A DNA stretch of 14,411 bases from Perkinsus olseni (GCA_013115135.1 JABANP010000856.1:1-14411), one strand, 5' to 3'. Numbered from the stretch's first letter, positions 6,121 to 14,411 are shown. Notes: generated by a model not told the origin, from the letters alone. A program made the numbers and translations.

Positions 6121-8946
6121 ATGCTCCGCCTAGTCTATGCCTGGCTACTGATAATCACCCCCTGCTCCGGCCATGGTCATACTAGTGTAACCTGTGGCCT
6201 TCCCAATCGGAGCGTCCACGAGTGCCACTACGACATCTGGGATTTGGATAAGTCTCAGAAGGTGAGCTCGGAGTGTACAAGGCCCTTCGCTGTGCTGATG
6301 GTCTAGTAAAGTCGCCTAACCCTAGAGTTTCAGACCTGCTGCCCGGACGAGATGGAAGCATGGGTAGAGCTGAAGCGGAAGGAGCATTTCGTCGAAGTCA
6401 CCGTCATCATCACTATTGCCATCTTGACGATAATTTTCGACGCCGCAAAGGAGTAAATTTGCCACACCCTTTCGCCGCTGACTTCACCACAATCAAGCCA
6501 GGTCGCTGATCAAGCTCGCGGAGAAACGCTCAAATCACATTCTTGTGAAAATCATAAACTCCGTGAGCCTCGTGGGCAAGGGTCCCCCCCGATCCTGATA
6601 CTTGCAGGTGAATAGCGAGTTTGCAACTCTCGGCTTCATCGCTCTTCTTTTCGGAGTAGTGGAGAACCGACTGCAAGCCCTTGGGCCGATGAATGATCAC
6701 GTAGAAATCCTCGCAGTTCGCCGAGTGCGATCGTTGACCTCAGATTTTTGGTGATCATCTGTGGGTTATGTACGGCCCGCATGAGTACGCAGCCTGGGTG
6801 GCAGAGAATCTCCACGGCCATCGAGGCCATCACGGCCCGCATTGCTTGTCACATCTCTCGGTAGGGGACATCACCTCTCCCTGACGTCCTTCGACTCTTC
6901 CCGCTGATCAGTTGATCTTCGAAACCATGCACTTTTCCATCTTTTATCTCATGATTGGCTTCATTTTTGTATGCGCGGCATTCACCCTCAGCGTTCTCAA
7001 TCATGGTGAGTCCACATTCGACAACTCAAGCTCAACCAAATGCAGTGCATGATGCCCTCAGCACGGACGTGGGACAGAGCCGAGAAGAGTGATTTCAGCA
7101 CGCTCGTTAAGGAGTTCTTCAGCACGTCACCTAGTAAGTAGAATATTGCAGACAAACTCTTTACTGTGTGGAATGGCGGTTATACATGCATGTATGCTGG
7201 GACGCAAACTAACGACTACGACACCTGTGGGATTCGAACCCACGCGGGCAGAGCCCAACGGCTTAGCAGGCCGCCGCCTTAACCACTCGGCCAAAGTGTC
7301 TATGATAATCACTGCATCTGAAAGAGGCTAGCCTTGAGTATTGAGACCTTTTTCAGGATCTTGCTGGGAAACGACTCCACAGTCACGATCCGAGCACTCC
7401 AGAATGATAGAGTAGTCTCACCATCAGCCTGGCAGGCGCTGCGAATTCCTCTCTATCAGCTACCTCTATTTCCGTACCGAGTTTTTCGCTCCAATAACAA
7501 GCACGAGGGTGGTTGCCAGGCGGCGAGAGGGATTTGACTTCCTCATGTGAGCCCCTGGCGGAGGTGTCTCATCCGGCCACTCGCGAGTTGCCAGCTACAT
7601 GGAACACTGCCTTGCCGAGAGTTGCACAGAACAGATGCAGCTCCATCCGGGGACCCTCGTCTTTCTCGGTAAATTCCCTGTCTCATCCATTCTCAATCAG
7701 AATCCCTCTTTAGGTCTGATCTCCATTCCGATGCATCTCTTGTCAAAAATGCGAGGCATCAAGGGGATCTTACTGATGTGCGCGGTATGTGCTTACCGCG
7801 CGTAGCTGAACGGCCATTACCTTAAGGTGTCAGTTGCCCTGGACGTTGCTGTTGTTGGTGGTGTTGATGAAAAGGAACCTCTCGAGAGTGGTGGACTCTC
7901 TGAGACCAACTCACGGTGAGCAGAGCACATTGTTCATGCCTTCTTTCGCCCGTATGAATCAGAATAGTTCGATGAAGCGAGGCGAATCCCCCGGAGAAAT
8001 CGTACCGCCTAGTCTATTCCTTTGCAGAGGAGATGCTCGAAGCTGTTAGCAAAGACCCTAGGATGGGTCCGACGTCGATTGAGCACCTCCACACGAAGGC
8101 TCCGTACTCATCAGAGGGTAACCATTTCAAGCCTAATGGATGGTGGGTGCTTGGCCGAAACCAAGGATTGTCAATGATAGCATATCAGGTTAATGAGCTT
8201 TCTGAGGGGAACTACAGTCCCGACGATGCACGAGAATGTATTTCTCTTGCAGAAAAACGGTAGGGTAGTCGAATGATTGAGGACTCGTTCAACGTGTGTG
8301 TTCGGGCAGGTCCAGCGTTCGCTGCGAAGGCCTTGCAAGTGGTGTGCTTCGCCACCGCCCTCTACTCGGGATGCCTCTTCTTCCGACTCCTCGACTTCAC
8401 CACCAAACGCTGGCGACGTTATTGGTGGGCCGCGGGTACTGGTGAAGCTCAGTGTTCATCACACTGGTCTCTCAGGTTCCTCCTCCCGGTTGGTGCTTTT
8501 CCTGTATTCATCATAATATTCGACCTTCTACCGAGTGCACTTGAGAGACTCGTTATTAGTACCAGTGTGTGCCAAATGAAACGCATGCATGTTGTCATGG
8601 AGGTCAACAAAATGCTCGAGGCCCACCGATGCGAGCTGTGAGCAACCTCACGAATTGTGAGTCAAGATAATTCACCTGTTCAAGGTGCCTCAATCTCCTC
8701 CGTAACGTCAAACTGCTGAGCACGCATTACCTTTTGACGGAGGCTCCGGAAGCCCAGCAGTGAGTGGAGGCTTTCCGTTGTGCGGCGGCCATCGCCGGCC
8801 CCATCGCTCACCTCACCTCCTCTCACGCAATCGATATGATTCGTCCTCAGAGACCACCTCCGATAGAAGCTGGAGGCGATCTACGAGAAAGTCTCCCCAC
8901 ACACCAAATCGCTCTATATGAAAACTTGGAAGCGTTTTTTCGCTAA
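6121..8946 (+). CDS. Mlo-like multi-pass membrane protein, 16 exons
   Basis: Exons: 6121-6261, 6334-6452, 6502-6562, 6608-6700, 6744-6860, 6912-7005, 7062-7133, 7357-7381, 7436-7546, 7595-7668, 7714-7784, 7827-7915, 7978-8237, 8310-8637, 8685-8759, 8853-8946. They total 1824 nt, or 607 residues, and every join keeps phase. The product has a signal peptide (about 1-17), then helices near 66-82, 111-125, 185-205, 245-258, 297-313, 316-337, 446-466 and 498-516. Features like the Mlo family: HFSIFYLMIGFIFV followed by RTWDRAE; YFRTEFF then RREGF; FDFLIYM; SYRLVYSFAEEMLEAV; HFKPNGWWVLGR before a hydrophobic stretch. The tail is polar, with PPPIEAGG. Mlo proteins are best known from plants as seven-helix calcium-linked membrane proteins. 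The family call rests on pattern and topology, not a search. Exon 7357-7381 (25 nt) and the 8238-8309 intron are the weakest joins. A TAA at 8944 closes the frame. Confidence 0.62.
7219..7300 (-). tRNA. tRNA-Ser (anticodon GCU), antisense inside an intron of the Mlo-like gene
   Basis: A complete 82-nt type II tRNA on the minus strand. The acceptor stem GACACTT pairs with AGGTGTC (one G-U), discriminator G, as usual for Ser. The anticodon loop CTGCTAA sits in a GCGGC/GCCGT stem and gives anticodon GCU, which reads AGC and AGU. A long variable arm (TGGGCTCTGCCCG) and the T arm GTGGG/CCCAC with TTCGAAT complete it. There is no clear T run just downstream. It lies in the 223-nt intron 7134-7356 of the plus-strand Mlo-like gene, so its orientation is opposite to the host. 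Confidence 0.95.
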
Positions 8947-8968
8947 TAAAAGTGGCGTACATCGAGGA

Positions 8969-9000
8969 GAGGACATCGGGTAACATGAACCGATGTCCTC
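8969..9000. repeat. Perfect 11-bp inverted repeat between two genes
   Basis: GAGGACATCGG (8969-8979) and its exact complement CCGATGTCCTC (8990-9000) flank a 10-nt spacer. It begins 23 nt after the stop of the Mlo-like gene, and an AATAAA overlaps that stop (8945-8950). The position suits an RNA 3' end or processing element, but this is inference. Confidence 0.75.
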
Positions 9001-9134
9001 AGCTCATTGAGGGCTACTGATTGCACTCGAGCGTTTTGCCTCTCTCCTTCGCGTCCACTTCCCTTGCTCTTATCAGCGCATCTCTCGCCGCCGCTGGTAT
9101 AACAGGCCAAGCCGCTAGCGTCTTTCTGTCTTGG

Positions 9135-10345
9135 ATGGAAACGCTTGCCACGTCGCATTCAGGGGAGGTGAGTCGTCGTGAAGCTCGTAGGTTTGAGTGT
9201 CACTTGGTTTGTCAGTTGGAGCTTCGAGAATTCTGTGTGATTATGATTGCCCTGCGAGTGGCTGTTAATAATGTGATCAGCGAGGATGAGTTCTGCGCTG
9301 CTATACGCAGGGCATTGCCCTTACGCGACACAGCCGGTGCCGGTAAAATCTTGCATTCTTGCACTATCTTGATCTTTCTCAATACTTAGATGAAGTCCTA
9401 CTATCTCCCGAGGACGTCCGTAACATCCTAGAGGAGTTCAAAGTTGTTCACCCGCGTAGTCATGTCGTTGCTCGACACATGACAAATTTTACCAGTGCCA
9501 ATCAACTCTTGGAAGTCGAAGGTGAGAAGCTACCGTGCCGAGGGCTGCCACTCTCTGCTTGGCTTGCTGCTTCGATGAATGAATCTCCATCTTCCCACTG
9601 GGCGCCTTCCCTGTGGTCGGTTTTGAAAGAAATCGTAGGCAACTACGATGTAGTGTAAATGAGCATTTTACCATGTCTCTCTCCTGCTCAGAACGTAGCG
9701 GTCATGATGTCCACTCGCCACTAACGGAAGCCCTCATGTTGGTCACCGCTATGTAGGGCTGCCTTACCAAGGCATCACCGGTCGATCACCGCCATTCAAT
9801 CCACTACGACCTTTGAGGGTTGTTTGACTTTTCCAGCTCGCCGGTCAGTTTAACCTGGAGTGTCTGTCATTTGCTCTCTGTCAGAGAAAACGCCAACATC
9901 TACGTACGTAAAGATGAGCTCCCCAAGCGGGGAAACCTTCAGGTGGGAGGTTGTGCGGAAGAGGGCCTCCCGGTAACTACGGTTCATGCTCGGTCTGGTT
10001 GTGTTTCAGGTCTCCCTATTAGAGTTCGTCAGATATTTTATCAAGCTTGACATCTACCAAACTCATGATCCTCAGTAGGTCTTCCATCGGCTCCTCGCCT
10101 TATTTATTTTTGTCTCAGAAACTCGAGTCCTGAGCCGTTTGACCATATGGCGTCCCTCGAGTACGATTGGAGTTACAGACGACCGTCACGTGAAATCTTT
10201 ATGGCAGGTTCAAATCTGAGCGGCCGTGGATGCCGCTGTGACACTGAATGTTCAAGTGGCTGGTGACCAAGCATCACCACAAGATGTTGCATGGCTTTAC
10301 TGTGCTAACAACCTAGGCTGTTGTTGTGTTAAGTTGTGTGAGTGA
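9135..10345 (+). CDS. Unknown multi-exon protein
   Basis: I do not recognise this protein. A phase-consistent path is: 9135-9167, 9216-9342, 9390-9649, 9692-9708, 9772-9843, 9885-9942, 10010-10074, 10119-10207, 10257-10345, giving 269 residues. Introns are 41-67 nt with GT-AG ends. Segments that look clearly coding are EDEFCAAIRRALPL, LLSPEDVRNILEEFKVVHP, NANIYVRKDELPKRGNLQ joined to VSLLEFVRYFIKLDIY, and SLEYDWSYRRPSREIFM. The C-terminus is cysteine-rich (ANNLGCCCVKLCE). The start is uncertain: 9135 is the first in-frame ATG, but the frame is open back to 9021 with a hydrophobic stretch, so an upstream exon is possible. The 17-nt exon at 9692-9708 is the weakest. A strong GTGAGT at 10338 could join in phase to 10390-10490 and replace the last eight bases. 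Confidence 0.48.
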
Positions 10346-10760
10346 GGTTCACGCTTCATGATTATTGAGACGCCGTCCCTACGGCGCAGCCGGCCGTCAC
10401 CCTCAAATCTCAACCCGGACACCGTTGGCTAGTCTCAATAGATCGATGAAACATGAAAACCCATGGTACCGGAGTGTGGGAAGGGGATAGCACTCAACGC
10501 CCGAATGCTTGTTATCCGATCAATGGTCGAGGCATTGGTGCTGTCCATGTCTTACGATAGTGTCACACCGTTAGTGTGGTTGAGTTGGTAAATCAAGTTC
10601 ACCGCGAACTGTTCACCATTTTTAGACATCTCCCTACCAAGGATTAAAAAAAGAATCTGACAGCATGAGCGCCACAGTGCTGCGTAATTCGCCACTCATC
10701 TTGTAGTACCGCGCCTTTGAACGCGTGAACAGCGACGGCGTCTCTCCGCTGTGCGGTCTC
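10346..10760. other. Region without a resolved gene
   Basis: The first part (10390-10490) may be an alternative last exon of the upstream gene, reached from a GTGAGT at 10338. A plus-strand frame through about 10490-10600 is open and reads ARMLVIRSMVEALVLSMSYD, but I found no start or phase-matched neighbour. I see no RNA gene here. The rest should hold the promoter of the gene starting at 10761. Confidence 0.25.
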
Positions 10761-11256
10761 ATGGTGTCACAATGCTTGCGCACGCACACTCTCGCCCTGC
10801 TTGTTTTTACTATCGCTGCGATTCTCTCCGCTAACAAGACACATCAGGTTCCACATACACACGAACTGGATGACTCTGTGGTGGTGAGCGTAGTACGACT
10901 CGGCCAGGCTTCGCCGTGAGGGGGAAGGAGAGAACAGATGAGACGAGAGACAATTGATTAGGTTTGATTGGGTGACGGGGTGTCCCACCGGGGATTGTCC
11001 TCGGAAAGGTGAAGAAGTCGACAGCGGGTTGTAGTGGCCTGTTGTGGAGCGCTGTCGACTGGCGCGGTTGTCGCTACCGACTGGCGCGGTTGTCGCTACC
11101 AACTGGCGCGGTGGTCGATTTGATGATGATCGATTTCAGCTATCAGCACGTGTGCACATAATTCCCCCTCGTGAGGGCCTTTATCAATTCCGTGGCATAC
11201 TGATATCATTAGCTAACAGCAACTCAGCTGATACGGGACACTCGCACGAGTCGTAG
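10761..11256 (+). CDS. Possible small secreted protein, two exons
   Basis: Exon 1 (10761-10883) starts MVSQCLRTHTLALLVFTIAA, a clear signal-peptide pattern, and ends at a GTGAGC donor in phase 0. Exon 2 (11140-11256) follows a GATTTCAG acceptor in phase 0, reads RVHIIPPREGLYQFRGILI and ends in SNSADTGHSHES. The product would be 79 residues, about 55 after signal removal, with no cysteine in the mature part. The 256-nt intron is long for this window and holds a 22-nt tandem repeat. Other acceptors inside the intron would give a different second exon, so the end is not secure. Family not recognised. Confidence 0.35.
11057..11117. repeat. 22-nt tandem repeat, 2.8 copies
   Basis: Two identical 22-nt units (11057-11078 and 11079-11100, beginning GACTGGCGCGG) are followed by a partial third (11101-11117) with two mismatches. 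The unit is not a multiple of three, so it would shift frame if translated. This fits its placement in the proposed intron 10884-11139. Confidence 0.92.
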
Positions 11257-11263
11257 GATGGCC

Positions 11264-11330
11264 CTGCAAAATCAATGACCCGGCTATTTCCGTAACTGTT
11301 ACGGAAATAGCCGGGCCCTTGATTTTGCAG
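11264..11330. repeat. Near-perfect 67-nt palindrome
   Basis: Left arm 11264-11296 and right arm 11298-11330 (33 bp each) are complementary except at two positions, with a single T between them. The outer ends are CTGCAAAATCAA and the matching TTGATTTTGCAG; the centre is GTTACGG against CCGTAAC. It begins 8 nt after the stop of the proposed small secreted-protein gene. I see no clear target-site duplication. It could be a foldback element, a remnant of one, or a hairpin RNA precursor. Confidence 0.95.
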
Positions 11331-11583
11331 GTGACCGTCACCTGGTGACGTAGCTGTTACAGCTGTCCCTCATCCTTGAGCCCGCTGCGAAGCTAGTACA
11401 CCGTAATTTCCCCTCGTTCACTCTATTCCAGCGCCCTACTGGCGCAGCGGCCACGTTCTTGCGCGCCAACACCCACGTGCTCGTTGCATGTTTGCGGTTG
11501 CCTCACGTCACGTTCATCGTATCGATACGTCAGCGGTTCGGACTGGACCTGAGGTTCTTCGTAGTATCTCCAATCTCTCAATG

Positions 11584-12241
11584 ATGAACTTCGTCTCAAC
11601 TTTGCTCATCCCCGCTCAACTTCTGGTCGCCACTACGGCTCAGGATGTCGGCAGGTTCGTCCACGTCACTGGTGTTCATAAGATGACCTTCGATGTGAAC
11701 GAGGAGGGTGAGGGAATCGCTCCCGTATCTTCTATTTGACTATCGCAGCGCATTTCAAAGAGGCTGGCGTGGCTGACGATCCGTACGCTGGTATCCAGAG
11801 CGGAGACTTGACCACTCTGACTTACACGAGCGGTGACACTTTCACCACCGACTTCCGTAACGAGACGATCGAGTTCATGAGAGTGGCAGAGAGCTTCACT
11901 CCCGGTGTTTTCGAATACGCCGAGCCCGTGACTCCCCACTTCAAGCTCACTTACCTGATACGTGACGACGGTCTTATTGGCATACAGGCTAGTTGTAACA
12001 GGCGTCGTACATCTCAATTACCCTTCCGCCTCTCTCGACGCGACAAGGGTGTACAGTACCTTCATTATGAATTGGAGTCTGCTGGTACGGGTACCCTGGA
12101 CCAACTCTTTATATGGTCAATATCGTCTGCCCACACAGATATTTGCTTCACGACGATCTATCATATGTGGTCTTTGCCACGCCTGATAGGATCTATGTGC
12201 CACTTGGAGGGGCTCGACTGGCTCTCACCAGAACCAAGTAA
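11584..12241 (+). pseudogene. Copy B of the secreted-protein gene, decayed
   Basis: This copy matches 4618-5418 over the signal peptide (MNFVSTLLIPAQLLV) and most of the region after residue 100 of copy A. Two changes break it. First, about 57 residues' worth of sequence (copy A residues 43-99) is missing and the frame meets a TGA at 11737-11739. Second, one base is lost near 12106 (TTCTTT in copy A, TCTTT here), so the last 45 or so codons are out of frame although their third-position pattern and the stop at 12239-12241 are kept. The gap region has intron ends (GTGAGG at 11708, CGCAG at 11748) whose removal would restore the first break in phase, so that one may not be a mutation. The second break has no such remedy. 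Could be a pseudogene or carry one sequencing error. AATAAA lies at 12265-12270. Confidence 0.72.
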
Positions 12242-12459
12242 CCTTCGGGTCGCTATTCCCAGGCAATAAATGTTGCCTCGGTATCATTAGCCTCTGCCCG
12301 AAGGGCTGTAGGACTACGAACAGTACACTATCATGGTGCTAGTATCATCCAGACTCCTGTGTTCCCGTTTCCATTTTCCCTTTTTCTCACAGCACATTGT
12401 TCTGGCCTTGCATGATGAACCCTCGTCCCAAGGCGGGTGCTGCTGGAGTGTGATTTTTC

Positions 12460-12882
12460 TCATTCTTCGTTACTTAGCCCCTGCGTGGACTCGCATCTTC
12501 CGGGCATTCCCCTGTTTACGGGCGCAGTCACATGGAGAGCTTCGCTAACATCATCAACTCGTTTAATATGATTCATTCGTCTCGGTACTGTAATATCCCT
12601 CGAGAGGTTGCGTTTCTGATTCCGTCGTCGTTCGATCATGGCCATCATCCGCAGCCGAGTCTGAGCCAGCCTCGTCTCGAGTTCGGAGTTGACAGATTTC
12701 TGCAGCTTTTTTAATGTTTTTTCAAGTTCACAGTCCGGGCTCAAACTGCTAATTCTTGCATGCTTAGCGAAGGCCCACTGGAAGTCGTTGTAGGACTCCT
12801 GTTGGACCCCGCACTATTCAGGGGTTAATAATCTGATGGGTGACGATATAGTAATGGAAGCTGCTGTTGCTGCGACGGTCAT
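12460..12882 (-). CDS. Coiled-coil protein of unknown function
   Basis: The main exon (12798-12460) follows a CCAACAG acceptor and encodes 112 residues. It reads ESYNDFQWAFAKHARISSL, then a charged helix ELEKTLKKLQKSVNSELETR with heptad-like Leu spacing, then a basic stretch RRRNQKR, and ends at a TGA. Purine-first codons are frequent on this strand. The start is not settled. The nearest in-frame ATG is at 12882-12880, with a possible intron (GTCGCA to CCAACAG) that would leave only MT ahead of the exon. Alternatively an exon ending at 12910 (reading SQGGDK) joins in phase 0 through intron 12909-12799. The gene converges with copy B, leaving about 220 nt between their stops. Family not recognised; the YNDFQW motif is only faintly like the PX domain. 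Confidence 0.45.
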
Positions 12883-12898
12883 TGGTCGAGCTTCGAAC

Positions 12899-13263
12899 CT
12901 ATGAGTCACCTTGTCGCCTCCCTGCGAAGTTCGCAGCGCGAACTCTCCTGTTGATTGACAGATAGTGCAAACCCCGCGCTGAAAGTACGTCCCACCCAAC
13001 ACTCGCAACTAAACTCGCCCACCCTTGCCAGAAATGTAGCCTGCGGCTCCAAATTGGTACTGTCGTGGCCTCACCACCGACACACCCAATTTGGACAAGT
13101 AACTTCCCCCCTACAAAGAGAAGAAAGAAAAAATGATGGGCTCAGGGCAACTGAGAGACTACGAATCGACAATGGTACGCTTTAACGGGGCTCCTCCAAT
13201 CGAAAGGACTCGCAACGACGCTGTGGGGTAGTCAGAGTTAGAGCCTGGCGCGCGCGCTCTCAT
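12899..13263 (-). CDS. Ambiguous exons: separate small gene or 5' part of the coiled-coil gene
   Basis: ATG at 13263 opens a frame reading MRARAPGSNSDYPTASLRVL. A strong pyrimidine-rich acceptor (CTTTGTAG, AG at 13112-13111) follows. Two readings are possible beyond it. (a) Donor at 13178 joins in phase to 13110-12899, reading KLLVQIGCVGGEATTVPIW and later LHYLSINRRVRAANFAGR, ending at a TAG: a separate 98-residue protein. (b) Donor at about 13163 joins to a frame reading SYLSKLGVSVVRPRQYQFG, then, after a 36-nt intron, GVCTICQSTGEFALRTSQG, which runs in phase into the coiled-coil exon at 12798. Both have similar codon quality. A cDNA would decide. Confidence 0.3.
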
Positions 13264-13358
13264 CGCTGGATTTGCACAACTCTACACTTTGTGTAGCGCT
13301 ACAAACAGGACGAGATGATGGCAAGGTTTGCCCTGGCCCTTAGCCCGAAAATTTCAGC

Positions 13359-13441
13359 AGGGACATTTTCGGAAATTTTCCGAAAATTTCCGCCGAAGCA
13401 AAAAATTACACGAATTTTCTAAAATGGCCCTAAATGTCCCT
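13359..13441. repeat. Inverted repeat around an A/T-rich hairpin cluster
   Basis: AGGGACATTT (13359-13368) is matched by its complement AAATGTCCCT (13432-13441). Between them lies a run of short palindromes built on CGGAAATTTTCCG and its variants (13370-13392). The whole resembles a small foldback or MITE-like element. I found no second copy in the window, and no clear target-site duplication. The surrounding 13264-13534 holds no gene I can support. Confidence 0.6.
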
Positions 13442-13534
13442 AGAATTTATCCAGCGGGGCATGTGGTGCGACAAATTAGGTCCTAAGTGTGAGCATTGTC
13501 CTGCGCTACATCAACACACTCCCGAGGTACTCCA

Positions 13535-13654
13535 AGATTGGGAGTCCAACTGGTAGAGTCTACGGTAGACTGTCTACCAGTAGACCAGGTGAGCGCCCAG
13601 GTCCGGGAAAAGGGAGTCTACCAGGTACTACCTGGTTCACTATGAGCCCAATCT
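13535..13654. repeat. Nested inverted repeats (120 nt)
   Basis: Outer arms AGATTGGG (13535-13542) and CCCAATCT (13647-13654) enclose further hairpins: ACTGGTAG...GTCTAC against GTAGAC...CTACCAGT near 13549-13583 (a two-base bulge), and the 17-nt palindrome ACCAGGTACTACCTGGT around 13620-13636. The CTACCAG motif recurs several times in both orientations. The right outer arm overlaps the stop codon of the right-edge gene. Confidence 0.65.
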
Positions 13655-14411
13655 ACTTATGTTGTGTTCTACAACGACACCTACTGCAACGAGATAGTGC
13701 ACCCTTGGTGCGATAGTGTACTCACGTTTTTCGAGCCTGTGTAGCGCTGGTGGGTAATTCTGCTGGTGCATCAGAACTATCGCCTCTGGAAAGTGGTAAT
13801 TCCCTGGCGAACCAGCGAACAGCACCCACGCCCGTGCGGAACAGGATCAATATTATTCCTGTATTCCATGCGGTCTTTTCGAATCGTGCTGACTCCTGGA
13901 GTCACTTGTGCTGACTCGAGGAGTCAACACAATTCATTCTGGCTGTCAGTCTGACGTATTCAGCCCCACTCTCGTCACCTTGCAGTCGTCTCTCCTCCGT
14001 TCTAACTTCGTAACGCGACATAGGGAGTCGAGAGGGCAAGCTAAGATAGGCCGCGCGCAGGCTAGGCGCGAATGCGGGTCGCTAGCCAATATAGCTAATC
14101 TGTCTACTTCATCTACTGCGCACGACGTCACGCTGTCTCGATGTCAACGATTCCACCACACACCTACACGGCGTAGGTGATCGCGAATGGATTAGGGTCT
14201 GATCATCAGGTGTAGGCGGCACCCTCGCAGTTCATTCGTCACTGCACTCGCGTGCATTCCTCGTAGAATTTCCTCGTGACGCCTATGAACTTTGGTTGCT
14301 CGGAATTTCTCCAGATTCCGCTCCTCGTAAGCCTGCCAGCTACAAGGGTCTTCTCGAATCATATCCAACATTAGGTCAGTTTGTCCCGCGCATCTATGAT
14401 TTCCAAGCCTA
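13653..14411 (-). CDS. Unknown protein, partial, runs off the right edge
   Basis: Exons on the minus strand: right edge-14223, 14132-13979, 13895-13726, 13683-13653. Introns 14222-14133, 13978-13896 and 13725-13684 keep phase with GT-AG ends. The first exon is open to the window edge; it contains MLDMIREDPCSWQAYEERN and FRATKVHRRHEEIL, a charged helical stretch. The second reads DEVDRLAILASDPHSRLACA, the third TAWNTGIILILFRTGVGA (a hydrophobic segment), and the last ends RCRCRTQHK. The ATG at 14371 could be the start, but the frame is open upstream of it. Purine-first codons favour this strand, although the plus strand at 14214-14411 is open as well. The acceptor at 13897-13896 sits inside a palindrome. 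Family not recognised. Confidence 0.45.
13890..13926. repeat. Two tandem palindromes with TGACTC/GAGTCA arms
   Basis: TGACTCCTGGAGTCA (13890-13904) and TGACTCGAGGAGTCA (13912-13926) are both perfect apart from their odd central base or bases, 22 nt apart in register, each preceded by GTGC. They overlap the end of a proposed intron on the minus strand. TGACTC arms resemble half-sites of bZIP factors, but no function is shown here. Confidence 0.8.

Noticed and set aside
8273..8641. Separate 122-residue membrane protein starting at 8273
   Set aside because: A 72-nt intron (8238-8309) joins it in phase to the preceding exon and removes the intervening TAG, so it is part of the Mlo-like gene.
10147..10266. 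Small Cys-rich ORF (GCRCDTEC) resembling a somatomedin-B fragment
   Set aside because: Its cysteines fall in an in-phase intron (10208-10256) of a longer gene; removing it gives a more plausible continuation.
13640..13869. Minus-strand three-exon reading MEYRNNIDPVPHG...HQQNYPPALH
   Set aside because: Phase-consistent, but a single 56-codon open exon in another frame connects to upstream exons of the right-edge gene.
14161..14179. Hairpin CACCTAC/GTAGGTG
   Set aside because: Only a 7-bp stem, within a proposed intron; not distinguishable from chance.

Overview
The window looks like nuclear DNA of a compact-genome, flagellated protist. Three tRNA genes have eukaryotic form, and every protein gene I could join is cut by short GT-AG introns, mostly 41-90 nt. 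One gene is NME7, a nucleoside diphosphate kinase family protein of cilia and centrosomes. A Perkinsus-like alveolate is my best guess; that is an inference from style and gene content, not from a diagnostic sequence.

Left third (1-3900), minus strand. A mitochondrial ribosomal protein mL41 gene (354 leftward) lies 110 nt downstream of a 14-exon NME7 gene (3566-465, 398 residues). All NME7 joins keep phase, and the product follows the family from the DM10 domain to the C-terminus. Two tRNA genes, Arg(UCG) and Ile(AAU), sit inside NME7 introns on the same strand. In the Arg case the T6 terminator is followed directly by the AG that ends the host intron. The last exon of an unknown gene lies just upstream of NME7.

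Middle (4600-10350), plus strand. In order: an intronless secreted-protein gene (copy A); an unknown gene whose first exon I cannot find; a 16-exon membrane protein gene that I read as Mlo-like (607 residues, several membrane helices); and a nine-exon unknown gene. A tRNA-Ser(GCU) lies antisense inside an intron of the Mlo-like gene, so all three tRNAs in the window are intronic.

Right third. It holds a possible small secreted-protein gene, a near-perfect 67-nt palindrome, and a decayed second copy of the secreted gene (copy B, pseudogene). On the minus strand there is a coiled-coil gene, an ambiguous upstream reading, a region of nested inverted repeats, and an unknown gene running off the right edge.

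Many open frames here are antisense or intronic shadows. Where a family could be recognised (NME7, mL41, Mlo-like) exon joins are firm. Elsewhere they rest on splice signals, phase continuity and codon pattern, and confidence is set accordingly.
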